A DNA stretch of 64,000 nt from the NCBI GenBank assembly GCA_020628815.1, contig JAHDEN010000007.1:1-64000 (forward strand), given 5' to 3'. The notes beneath the pieces are model-generated. The model was not told where the DNA came from and did no database searches. It was given only the letters and a program-made list of their open reading frames with translations. The DNA comes from Chloroflexota bacterium (GTDB taxonomy: Bacteria; Chloroflexota; Anaerolineae; Promineifilales; Promineifilaceae). A program made the position numbers and the translations under genes. Shown here piece after piece: positions 1-9,363 of the stretch. Numbering within the stretch: position 1 is the stretch's first letter; each line of letters starts with the position of its first letter.

Positions 1-53
1 GCGCTTTCTTGTCCTTGGTTTGCATTAAGTGTGATATAGCTTGAATTTTTCAT
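1..53 (-). CDS. N-terminus of a truncated CDS (MKNSSYITLNANQGQES...), product unknown
   Basis: Reverse strand has AGGAG-N6-ATG at 53 followed by an open frame to the window edge; lies downstream of a MerR-type promoter. Confidence 0.5.
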   Translation of the reverse strand, partial: MKNSSYITLNANQGQES

Positions 54-96
54 TTTTAGTTCTCCTGCGGCCGGTCGGCCGTTTGTTTTATTTGAT

Positions 97-140
97 GGAC
101 AGAACTGTATTCCTTCGGGTAACCCGAAAGTCAAGGACCA
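97..140 (-). promoter_or_regulatory. MerR-type promoter: TTGACT-19 bp-TACAGT with dyad TTCGGGT-T-ACCCGAA in the spacer
   Basis: Reverse strand cTTGACTttcgggttacccgaaggaaTACAGT; -10 at 104-109, spacer 110-128 (19 bp), -35 at 129-134, dyad 114-128. Confidence 0.8.
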
Positions 141-271
141 AATTCAAAACAAACCAAAAATGATGCGGCCACCTCTGGAAAATCCCTCTAAATTGATTGA
201 AAACAAATCTGACAAATTAAAATTCATCCACGCACATCTGCTTGCATCCGCGGCTAAATTACCAGTGCCAC

Positions 272-1105
272 CTAAGAAGATGACTTGATTGGAAACTGAA
301 GCTCAACCAAGGCTCGATCTTTGTTTTCAGGGTCCGGCGGGGTGATGTACAGCTTACGGATCGGACCTGAAATTTGATAGTTATTGTCCTCCATCCATTT
401 GCCAACCCCCTCATACACATGGAACAAAATATGATGCTCTTCGTGCTGAATCACCGTCGCCATTTCATCCACTTCCGGCAATTCTCGCATGGCCAGTGTC
501 CCCACGTTTTCAATTTCAACTTTTTTATCGATCGGTTTTGCCATGACAAACCCGGCTTCCAGATCAACATCTTCGTCTTTGTAGTTATCGTGCGGGAAAA
601 TGGCTGTAAACTGCTTGATTTGTTTTGATTTAAACGCAGACCCCACTTTATTTGTGATCGCTCGAACCACGTCCGGCCCCTCATCTAAAAAGCGCATGCG
701 GCAGTTGGTTGACAGGTAGGGTTGAGTCGGAATGCTTTTGACCACGATGTCTAGCCCATCTGCATCTTTGCTTTCAAGCTGATTTAATCGGGCCTCAACA
801 CGATTCAAGCGTGATATTTCAGCCTGAATCATCTGCTCGATTTTAGATTTTTGATTGGTCAACAAAGAGCGCATTTCGGTCGGTGAAACATTGTCGGACA
901 TCATGGCGCTAATCTCATCTAAAGAAAGACCGAGGTCTTTCAAGGCCATGATCCGATTTAAATCAGCCAGCTGATGGGCGCTGTAGTAACGATAGCTGGT
1001 CCATTCATCTACGTGAGCCGGTTTTAGCAGGCCGATGTCGTCGTAATGGCGAAGTAAATGGCCTGACACCTGTGCAATTTGGGAGAACTCTCCGATTCTA
1101 AACAT
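272..1105 (-). CDS. MerR family regulator with C-terminal GyrI-like effector domain
   Basis: N-term MFRIGEFSQIAQVSGHLLRHYDDIGLLKPA is a MerR HTH; C-term resembles a GyrI-like/BmrR ligand domain. Confidence 0.85.
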   Translation of the reverse strand: MFRIGEFSQIAQVSGHLLRHYDDIGLLKPAHVDEWTSYRYYSAHQLADLNRIMALKDLGLSLDEISAMMSDNVSPTEMRSLLTNQKSKIEQMIQAEISRLNRVEARLNQLESKDADGLDIVVKSIPTQPYLSTNCRMRFLDEGPDVVRAITNKVGSAFKSKQIKQFTAIFPHDNYKDEDVDLEAGFVMAKPIDKKVEIENVGTLAMRELPEVDEMATVIQHEEHHILFHVYEGVGKWMEDNNYQISGPIRKLYITPPDPENKDRALVELQFPIKSSS

Positions 1106-1181
1106 ATTTCACTAGTCTAATTTTTGATGATGAATGACACCATAAGCGAGGATCATACTTTAGTCATTCCTCTACAAACAG

Positions 1182-2483
1182 TTAATCTTTTTGAGGTTTT
1201 TTTCGAGGCTTCCGAATCGGCAGGGCCTCTTTTGCATCCGGCCGTGGCGCCGTCTCAATCCCGTAAAATGTCACATTTTTTTGGTTAGATGGGGCTGTGC
1301 GGTCCGGCCGTAGATCGCGCTCATTCGTCTTTTTTGGCGTTTCTATCTGCTCACCCCGCCATTCATGGTTCCACCACCAGTTCCAGTCTGATACCCGCTT
1401 GCCATAGTCAAGCGCATCATCCAGCCAAATCAAGAACTTGTGGCTGGCAGGCACATTGATGGCAAACCAGAGCGCCAGCCGATGCTGAAACAATCCCTTT
1501 TTATTGAAGTGGCACACCTTCATACAGCGGCCGCAGCCGGACCCGGCCGGGTTGCTCACCCGATAGCGCGTACACGCCTCCACATCCGGCTTCCACATTT
1601 CGTACCCGTTAAACATCACCTTATCCCCAAACGAGATCGCCCCACACGGACATTCACGGGCGCATTTCAGGCAACTGTCGCAAAACTTCTGCAAATTAAA
1701 ATCGATCGGTTTGTCCACTGCCAATTCAAGATTGGTGGTCACCACCGAAGATTTGAATCGCGGCCCTAAAAACGGGTTAAGCACCACCTCACCAATCCGG
1801 CTGAGTTCACCCAATCCCGCCTGCAAAATGAGCGGCAGATGCAACACATCGCTATCGCTGTTGGTGTGGGACTGGGCTTCAATGCCCAGCTCGTTGAGAT
1901 AGCTGGCCACAACGGTTGCCACCTCGGAGCCACGCAGATAGGCCCGATAGCTTTGCGACGCGCTAATCCAATCATCCCCCGATGAACCGGCCATCGTTTC
2001 GTACCCCTGATCGATGAGCATAACGATGGCGTATTTATGGCGCGGCGGAATCTCGTTCCCATCTAGATCATGGGAGTACCACGCATAGTCTGGCACTTTG
2101 CAAATCCCCACAATGTCGGCGTCCATAAAGTGGGCCAGCGCTTTTAGATGGTTTGAACGTTCGGTAAGATCGGCCGGAAGTTCGGGCGATTGACCATTCG
2201 GCTCACCCCGTTGCAAAGGGGTGATGGCTCCCATCACTTTGCCAAAGGCGCGGTTGAGCGGCACTTTCCCCACAAATCGGCGTAGCTCTTTTTGCTGCTT
2301 GGCGCCTAAATCCCCCCGAGCCGAGCGCACAAAAAAGTTGGCCCGCTTGGGCATACGCGGCACGTCGTTGGTGATTTTAGTCGTTGGCTCATCTACCCGT
2401 TTTATCGCTTCCATCGGGTATTGGCCCAAATGCATCGGCCGGTTTTTGCGGTTGAAAAGTGAGCTAAAAAATGACATAGGCAA
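1182..2483 (-). CDS. Reductive-dehalogenase-like (RdhA/QueG-type) double 4Fe-4S protein without Tat signal
   Basis: CDSCLKCARECPCGAISFG and CTRYRVSNPAGSGCGRCMKVCHFNKKG; overall RdhA layout; no RR Tat motif at N-terminus. Confidence 0.7.
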   Translation of the reverse strand: MPMSFFSSLFNRKNRPMHLGQYPMEAIKRVDEPTTKITNDVPRMPKRANFFVRSARGDLGAKQQKELRRFVGKVPLNRAFGKVMGAITPLQRGEPNGQSPELPADLTERSNHLKALAHFMDADIVGICKVPDYAWYSHDLDGNEIPPRHKYAIVMLIDQGYETMAGSSGDDWISASQSYRAYLRGSEVATVVASYLNELGIEAQSHTNSDSDVLHLPLILQAGLGELSRIGEVVLNPFLGPRFKSSVVTTNLELAVDKPIDFNLQKFCDSCLKCARECPCGAISFGDKVMFNGYEMWKPDVEACTRYRVSNPAGSGCGRCMKVCHFNKKGLFQHRLALWFAINVPASHKFLIWLDDALDYGKRVSDWNWWWNHEWRGEQIETPKKTNERDLRPDRTAPSNQKNVTFYGIETAPRPDAKEALPIRKPRKKPQKD

Positions 2484-2613
2484 TTGTAGACGGGATCACT
2501 ATATTGGGAAAGAAACTTGACTTCACGCACAGAACATGTATTCTGTTTAAGGGGACGTGCGATTTAGCTTTCGACGTTGTCGTGTGTACAACCCGAAGAA
2601 AAGGAAAACAGAA

Positions 2614-2988
2614 ATGCCTAAAGAAAAAACCGACCCAAAAATTGTATTTGAAGCCTTAAAACCGATGTTGGCCAAACACGCAGGCAACTTAGCAGTTGTA
2701 ACTGATTCTGAAGACAACTACTATTTAGACACCAACCATATCCAGAAAAATAAAAAGCCACTTTACTTCGGCTCTGCCAAATTACGGGCGAAATACGTAA
2801 GCTTTTATCTGATGCCGGTTTATCTACAGCCGGAACTGCTTGCAGATATGAGTGAAGGGCTCAAGAAGCGGATGCAGGGCAAATCTTGCTTTAACTTCAA
2901 AGAAATCGACCAAGAATTGTTTGCTGAGCTTGAGGGGCTGGTGGATGCAGGCTACCAATCATACGCAGAACAAGGGTTTGTCCCTTAG
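2614..2988 (+). CDS. Conserved hypothetical protein
   Basis: ORF 2557-2988; likely start MPKEKTDPK at 2614 after AAGGAAAACAGAA. Confidence 0.6.
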   Translation: MPKEKTDPKIVFEALKPMLAKHAGNLAVVTDSEDNYYLDTNHIQKNKKPLYFGSAKLRAKYVSFYLMPVYLQPELLADMSEGLKKRMQGKSCFNFKEIDQELFAELEGLVDAGYQSYAEQGFVP

Positions 2989-3091
2989 ACCTGTGTGTGG
3001 GCCTCCAGTGGCAAGCCTGTCGCTAAATTCCTGCCCCTGTCTTCACAGGGATGATGACACATCGCCTACAAAAAACTGCCCCTTAAAGATG

Positions 3092-5599
3092 CTAGTCTTC
3101 TGATAACAGGATCTTTTCAGCCAGCTTAAATTTTAAGACAAAGCGAAACCCGATAAACCAAACAGCGAGCACACCGGCCAGAACACCCCACGCCCATTCT
3201 GGCGTCTCCACAATCCCAAATCGATCTTGAATCACGTTCAGTTCAAGAACAAGAACGTAGGTGATGATCAACCCGATCGCCATCAGCGCCGGCCGTTTGT
3301 CTGGCGTCACCGGCCGCCACACCGCAAAAAACTGGAACGGTGGATAGAGAAACAGAATCATCAGCATCGTTGCTAGCGACAAAAAGTTTGACAAATTGGT
3401 TTGACTGATAAACGTAATCACCACTTCTTCAAACTCAGCATCAACACCATAAACTAGCCCGGTCGTTTCCTCAAACCGCTCAACAAGCCGATCGGGCAAC
3501 CCATCAGAAATCTCGTCTGTAATTTCAAAATCGTAATAGACGTAAAATCCAACCGCAAACAGCATCGTAAAAACGGCAAACGGCAAAACGAAGGTCAACA
3601 CTGAATGGAGCAAAGACTCATCCCGATCTTTGGCCGGGGCAAACAGGGTGAGCAGAAAAGCTGGGATACCCACGCTAAACGCGGTCAAACCTAGCTGTGA
3701 TGGCTCAAATGGAAAGGTAAGGCCGATCATCATAACGGCGATGATCACCAGGGCGTAACACAGCCCTCGAGCGGCCAGCAGGTAGGTCGCATCCCGAATA
3801 CCGTTGACCATCTTCTTGCCCTGTGTTAAAGCGGGAATCAGGGCCGCATACGAATCATCTAGCAGAACCATATCAGCCACGTTCCGGGTTGCGTTGCTCC
3901 CGCTCTGCATGGCGATCCCCAAATTGGCCTTTTTAAGCGACAAAACATCGTTGACCCCGTCCCCGATCATCGCCACATAGTGATCTTTTTCAACGAGAGT
4001 TGAGACGACTAACTGTTTTTGCTCTGGATTCATCCGGCCGAAAATCGCTGTTTCTTCGATTGTTTCAGCTAACTCGTCTGGCTCCATGGCGGATAGTTGT
4101 GAGCCGGATATCGCCTTGGGGTTTTCAAAACCGGCCTGTTTGGCCAAAGCCGCCACCGTGTCTGGATTATCGCCTGACAAGATTTTTAGTTTGATCCCTA
4201 AGTCTGCAAATTCAGCCAGCGTTTCAGCCGCATGCGGCCGGAGTTCATTCTGTAAACTGATGAGGCCTAACGGGGTTAGCTTTGGCAATTTTCCCCCATC
4301 CTCCCCCTGACCCAAACTGGTCACCTCATCAAAACTAGCAAACAATAAAACCCGATACCCTTGCTTGACTAAACCGGTGGCCGTTTCACGTAGCTCATCG
4401 ATCAACGCATCTTGATCCGAGTCAAGGAAGGGCCATAAAGAGCCAACAGCACCCATCGCAAACGTCCCGCTCATGTCGGGTTGATCAAACGCCATCGCGC
4501 TCCAGCCTCGGCCGGATGAAAATGTTATTTCGCTGGTCGGCTGTAGCGGGATTCCCGTTGTGCCATCGATTATCGCTTTGTTGGTCGAATTACTTAATGA
4601 GGCACTGCGAGAGTATCGGCCGATTAGCGAAGCCACACGCTCCTGCGATTCTGGTCCGATTGGTATGATCACATCCAACAGCATCCGGTTGGCCGTTAGG
4701 GTTCCTGTTTTGTCCATGCACAACACATCGACATGGTGCAGCGACTCAACGGCGTTACTTTGCTGAACCAAGGCTCCCTGTTGGGCGATTTTTGCGCTGC
4801 CCAAGGCGTAGGTAACGGCCACCGTTAAAAACAGTCCGTACGGAACCAATCCCGTAATCACGGCCGTCGCTTTGATATTTTCCAGAAGGGTAAACCCCTG
4901 CACAAATCCGGCGATGTAGAAAATGGCACCCATGATCAAGGCGATCACCATAATCAACCGAACAATGTAATTCACCTGCTTTTGCAGCGGCGTCTGCATC
5001 GGCTCAAACGTACGTGCCGCAACTGTCAGCTGGTTGGCAAAACAGTCTTCACCCACTTTGTCTGCCCGATAGTAGCCATCCCCAGAAATACAAAAGCTCC
5101 CAGATAAAATCTCGTCCCCAACTACTTTATGGATGTGATCCGCCTCTCCAGTGATCAGCGTTTCATCCATTTCTAGCATATTTGAGTTCAGAAGCTTCCC
5201 ATCCACAACGGCCTGATCCCCTGCTTGGAGTCGAATCACGTCCCCTTCAACAAGCTCGGTCGTTGCGATTTCTTGTTCTTGCTGGTTGCGTAACACAACC
5301 ACGCGGGGCAGAGCAAAGATCGAAATTTTGTCTAACTGGTGCTTGGCTCGAATCTCTTGCAGGGTCCCAATCAGCGCATTAACAAGACCAACGCTGAACG
5401 TGATTTGAGCATCTTGCCACTGCCCCAAAATGATCAGGATGATGCAAATTGAAAAGAGGACAAGGCTAAAGAATGAGAACAGATTATGGTGAATAATGTC
5501 CCAGTAAGTCCGGCCGGATGCTTGCAGCTCCACATTCTTTTTTCCGGCCGCCTGTTGCGCTTTAACTTGCTGATCGGTTAATCCAACCAAAACACTCAT
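3092..5599 (-). CDS. Cation-translocating P-type ATPase (CtpE-like)
   Basis: CMDKTGTLT phosphorylation motif, LITGEAD, GDGVNDVLSLKKANLGIAM; likely start MSVLVGL after RBS. Confidence 0.9.
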   Translation of the reverse strand: MSVLVGLTDQQVKAQQAAGKKNVELQASGRTYWDIIHHNLFSFFSLVLFSICIILIILGQWQDAQITFSVGLVNALIGTLQEIRAKHQLDKISIFALPRVVVLRNQQEQEIATTELVEGDVIRLQAGDQAVVDGKLLNSNMLEMDETLITGEADHIHKVVGDEILSGSFCISGDGYYRADKVGEDCFANQLTVAARTFEPMQTPLQKQVNYIVRLIMVIALIMGAIFYIAGFVQGFTLLENIKATAVITGLVPYGLFLTVAVTYALGSAKIAQQGALVQQSNAVESLHHVDVLCMDKTGTLTANRMLLDVIIPIGPESQERVASLIGRYSRSASLSNSTNKAIIDGTTGIPLQPTSEITFSSGRGWSAMAFDQPDMSGTFAMGAVGSLWPFLDSDQDALIDELRETATGLVKQGYRVLLFASFDEVTSLGQGEDGGKLPKLTPLGLISLQNELRPHAAETLAEFADLGIKLKILSGDNPDTVAALAKQAGFENPKAISGSQLSAMEPDELAETIEETAIFGRMNPEQKQLVVSTLVEKDHYVAMIGDGVNDVLSLKKANLGIAMQSGSNATRNVADMVLLDDSYAALIPALTQGKKMVNGIRDATYLLAARGLCYALVIIAVMMIGLTFPFEPSQLGLTAFSVGIPAFLLTLFAPAKDRDESLLHSVLTFVLPFAVFTMLFAVGFYVYYDFEITDEISDGLPDRLVERFEETTGLVYGVDAEFEEVVITFISQTNLSNFLSLATMLMILFLYPPFQFFAVWRPVTPDKRPALMAIGLIITYVLVLELNVIQDRFGIVETPEWAWGVLAGVLAVWFIGFRFVLKFKLAEKILLSED

Positions 5600-5671
5600 A
5601 TCACTTTCCCTAAACCCGATGTTTGTTTTGATGAGTATAGGCGAATAACCCAATTATGGTTACTCATTTTG

Positions 5672-6583
5672 CTAAGTTTTACTTAAAAGATTTAAGTCCC
5701 AATAAGGTGGATGGCCAAAATGATTGGCAAAGTAATCGATGAAGGCCCGAACCTTTGGTGCCAGCAGCCTAGAACTTGGATATACGGCCCAAATCGCTGT
5801 ATCTGACGCAATCGGATAATCGGCTAAAACTTGTACCAGTTCCCCACGTTGTAATTGTTGATACACGCTCCAAGTTGAGTTAAGAGCAATGCCCAGCCCG
5901 GCCACACAGGCTTCTCGCACCGCTGTCCCGTTGTCGGTTCTGAACCGGCCGTCAATCTTTATCGAAGAGATCCCTTTTTCAGTTCTAAACGTCCAATTTT
6001 CAAGTCCGGTCAAAACAATGCATTGATGGTTTGCTAAATCTTGCGGTGCCTCAGGCTCCCCAAACGATGCCAAATAATCGGGAGACGCTGTCAGAATCCT
6101 GTTATCTGTTGCCAATTGACGGGCCACAAAGGTTGAGTCATTCAAGGCCGCATTCCGAATGGCGATATCAAAGCCACCTTCAACCAAATCGACAATCGAA
6201 TCTGTTAAACGCAGGTCTAGCGTTAGATCGGGATAACGGGTTAAAAACTCTTTAACGGCCGGCAGGATGTGCATCTGACCAAACGAGGCTGGTGCAGTCA
6301 CCCGCAGGGTGCCTGTAGGCAGATTGGTTCCTGCCCCGACAGAAGCCCGCGCCGCCTCGATGCTAGACAGCACTTCTTCGGCGTAAGGCAAAAAAGCAAT
6401 CCCTTCTTCAGTCAAAGACACTTTGCGCGTGGTCCGGTGCACCAGGCGCACCCCCAATCCGGCTTCCAGCTTGCTGATGTATGTGCTAGCCACGGCCGGA
6501 GATAGACCTAATTCTCGGCCGGCCAAACTAATATTTTGGGTTGCCCCCAATCTGACAAAAAGCTTTAAGTGATCAATGTTCAT
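5672..6583 (-). CDS. LysR family transcriptional regulator
   Basis: MNIDHLKLFVRLGATQNISLAGRELGLSPAVASTYISKLEAGLGVRLVHRTTR, LysR HTH; divergent to the next gene. Confidence 0.9.
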   Translation of the reverse strand: MNIDHLKLFVRLGATQNISLAGRELGLSPAVASTYISKLEAGLGVRLVHRTTRKVSLTEEGIAFLPYAEEVLSSIEAARASVGAGTNLPTGTLRVTAPASFGQMHILPAVKEFLTRYPDLTLDLRLTDSIVDLVEGGFDIAIRNAALNDSTFVARQLATDNRILTASPDYLASFGEPEAPQDLANHQCIVLTGLENWTFRTEKGISSIKIDGRFRTDNGTAVREACVAGLGIALNSTWSVYQQLQRGELVQVLADYPIASDTAIWAVYPSSRLLAPKVRAFIDYFANHFGHPPYWDLNLLSKT

Positions 6584-6669
6584 AATCTTATTTTCAACAA
6601 AAACTATAAACTGAGTTTTCGAATTGGGATATTATCATTTTTTACATTGATAATAAAATACTGCTAACT

Positions 6670-7638
6670 ATGGACACACAAACAGAAACTACAGGCTTCC
6701 AAACCATCAATTCAGGCTATAACGCTGTTTTTAAGTCAAACAAATTGACGATTGGTTTGGTTGTTCCCATCGAGGCTTATCCCAACAGCCCAATCCCCAC
6801 CATGGAAAGGCACGTTCAACGGGTTCAGCTAGCAGAAGAGCTTGGCTTTACTTCAGTCTGGCTACGCGATGTGCCGTTTAATGTCCCATCTTTTGGAGAT
6901 GCGGGGCAAACGTTTGACCCGTTTGTTTATTTGGGATTGCTAGCTGGGCAAACAAAATCGATTGCGCTGGGTGTGGCGAGCATCATCTTACCTTTACGCC
7001 ATCCGGCCCATGTGGCTAAGGCGGCCGCCAGTGCGGACGTGCTGTCAGGCGGCCGGGTCATTTTAGGCGTTGCATCGGGCGACCGGCCGCAAGAATATCC
7101 GGCGATGAACTTCCCATTTGAAGAACGAAGCTATCGGTTTCAGGACAGTTTTGAATACATGCGCCAATTGGACGGTGAATTCCCATCTTTTGAAAATAGC
7201 TTTGGTAGCCCATACGGCATTATGGACATGCTACCCAAAGCAACGGGTGGAAAATTGCCGTTGCTGGTCACGGGAAGCAGTCGGCAAGACCCCAACTGGA
7301 TCGCACAAAACAGCGACGGTTGGATTATTTACCCACGCAATGCGTCTGCTCAAGCGGGCATTATCCGCGATTTTCAGAAACGAGTTTCGGCCGCAAATCG
7401 GCCGCCACAGCCGGTCATGCAACCGCTTTATATCGATCTTGCAGAAGACGATGACGCACTGCCCCAACCGATCCATTTAGGATTTAGATCGGGCAAGAAT
7501 GCCTTGATCAGCTACCTGAAAGAACTTGAAGGTGCAGGGATCAATCATGTCGGGATCAACCTGCGTTTTAACCAAGAAAATACAGAAACAACAATGAAAC
7601 AGCTGGCGGAAAAAGTTTTGCCAGAGTTTATGAATTAG
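6670..7638 (+). CDS. LLM-class flavin-dependent oxidoreductase
   Basis: AEELGFTSVWLRDVPFN, SGGRVILGVASGDRP luciferase-like motifs. Confidence 0.85.
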   Translation: MDTQTETTGFQTINSGYNAVFKSNKLTIGLVVPIEAYPNSPIPTMERHVQRVQLAEELGFTSVWLRDVPFNVPSFGDAGQTFDPFVYLGLLAGQTKSIALGVASIILPLRHPAHVAKAAASADVLSGGRVILGVASGDRPQEYPAMNFPFEERSYRFQDSFEYMRQLDGEFPSFENSFGSPYGIMDMLPKATGGKLPLLVTGSSRQDPNWIAQNSDGWIIYPRNASAQAGIIRDFQKRVSAANRPPQPVMQPLYIDLAEDDDALPQPIHLGFRSGKNALISYLKELEGAGINHVGINLRFNQENTETTMKQLAEKVLPEFMN

Positions 7639-7648
7639 AGGAAAACAA

Positions 7649-8446
7649 ATGCAAAAAACGATTTTAATCACAGGAGCTACGGACGGAATCGGCCTAGAAA
7701 CCGCCAAAACGTTGGCAGCACAGGGGCATAATTTAATCGTCCACGGCCGGAATCCAAACAAACTTGAAACAGTTGTTAATCAACTTAGATCTACGCCTGA
7801 TGCGGGGCAGATCGAGAGTGCAGTGGCTGATCTGTCAGACTTAAACGCAGTCAAACGGCTGGCTGCTGAAATTATTGAAAAAAATAGTCATTTAGACGTA
7901 TTGATCAACAATGCAGGTGTGTTTAAATTGGCAAACCCATTCATGGCTGATGGGCAGGATCTACGGTTTGTTGTAAACACCGTCGCACCCTATTTGCTTA
8001 CTAAACTTTTGTTGCCCATCATGGATTCGGTGAGCCGGGTGGTAAATTTATCATCAGCTGCACAAGCTCCGGTCAACGTTGATGCTCTTTTAGGAAATGT
8101 GCAACTTGCCGATGATTTTGCCGCCTATGCCCAGAGCAAGTTGGCAATTACAATGTGGTCTCGTGCAATGAGCGAAAACCCAGACGGGCCGATTGTGATT
8201 GCAGTTAACCCCGGTTCGCTGCTCAAAACCAACATGGTTGCAGAGGCGTTCGGCCGGTTTAACAATGATGTGAGTGTGGGCGCTGACATTTTGATACAGG
8301 CATCTTTGTCAGATGGATTTGCAAACGCCTCGGGCAAGTATTTTGATAATGACGCCGGCCGCTTTGCAGACCCGCATCCTGATGGATTGAATAATCCAAA
8401 AATCAAAGAGATTGTACAAGCTATCGAAAGCCTTTTAGGCCAATAG
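7649..8446 (+). CDS. SDR family NAD(P)-dependent oxidoreductase
   Basis: TGATDGIG, NNAG and YAQSK motifs. Confidence 0.9.
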   Translation: MQKTILITGATDGIGLETAKTLAAQGHNLIVHGRNPNKLETVVNQLRSTPDAGQIESAVADLSDLNAVKRLAAEIIEKNSHLDVLINNAGVFKLANPFMADGQDLRFVVNTVAPYLLTKLLLPIMDSVSRVVNLSSAAQAPVNVDALLGNVQLADDFAAYAQSKLAITMWSRAMSENPDGPIVIAVNPGSLLKTNMVAEAFGRFNNDVSVGADILIQASLSDGFANASGKYFDNDAGRFADPHPDGLNNPKIKEIVQAIESLLGQ

Positions 8447-8700
8447 AAGAAGTAAAAAGTTCGGCCTAGTTAATATAAATTAGCAGGAGCTTTAAAATTG
8501 ACTTTAGCATGGGATTGTAGGTTATAACCTATTGCTAGATGATCTGACAGATTCGGGCAAAAGGCCCTGTTAATTTTAGAGCTCCCAGCTATTAGATAAA
8601 CTTGGTTTTGGGTAATTTGTTTTTATATAGCACCAGACTGTTCTATGCTGAGATGACATAGTTTTTAGATTAAAATCAATGAGCTTTTTTGGAGAACCTT

Positions 8701-9363
8701 ATGCAATCAATAGAAGATAATTCAACAGTACAAATTTCATCAGTCGTAAAGTCAACGTTATTTAACATCTTTGCCAAAGTCTTGTTTTCTTTTCCTTGGC
8801 TATGGCTGATCACGTTATTAACGTTTATTCTTGTTATTACCATTCAGCACGGCGAATTCCCCACATATGGCCAACCTGATCCAGCACAGGCTGGAGTAGT
8901 GAGCGATTTATTTTATTCGCCAACGATGTTACTTCTCATCTTGACCATGATATCGGCAGTTATAGCGGTTCCCCTTGCCGCCTATACATTTTGGTCAGCT
9001 TTCAAACAGGCAAACTTATCAAGTTCAGCGCTTTACTATCTGGTGAGCTTACTCAGCTTTTGCATCGTTACTTTTCTTACAGTAGCCTTCTTTACCGCTT
9101 TATACGATGAACTTGTGATGTGGGTCGATTCTAATTACACAATCCCAGCGCTCTTCTTTTTACATTCGCCACCAATGGCGCTCATTACATTGACAGTATC
9201 ATCGGCCATCATCGGGTCCCCATTAGCCATCCATAAATTTAGACCAGCTTTCAAACAATCACACCTGGCTATTTGGGCGAACCTTTATTTCGTCGCCATT
9301 TTTATCTTTTTTATCACGACTCTCTTTGACGCGGCCGGTATCATGGTTTGGCTATTAGACTAA
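8701..9363 (+). CDS. Hypothetical multi-pass membrane protein with two similar halves
   Basis: Several hydrophobic segments; ATG at 8701 preceded by GGAG; AVPLAAYTFWSAFKQANLS resembles GSPLAIHKFRPAFKQSHLA. Confidence 0.65.
   Translation: MQSIEDNSTVQISSVVKSTLFNIFAKVLFSFPWLWLITLLTFILVITIQHGEFPTYGQPDPAQAGVVSDLFYSPTMLLLILTMISAVIAVPLAAYTFWSAFKQANLSSSALYYLVSLLSFCIVTFLTVAFFTALYDELVMWVDSNYTIPALFFLHSPPMALITLTVSSAIIGSPLAIHKFRPAFKQSHLAIWANLYFVAIFIFFITTLFDAAGIMVWLLD

Noticed and set aside
374-628. Numerous ORFs in the track antisense to or overlapping larger genes (e.g. 374-628 +, 23338-23874 +, 51970-52614 -)
   Set aside because: They lie entirely inside strongly supported genes, lack recognisable motifs and are expected in GC-balanced coding DNA
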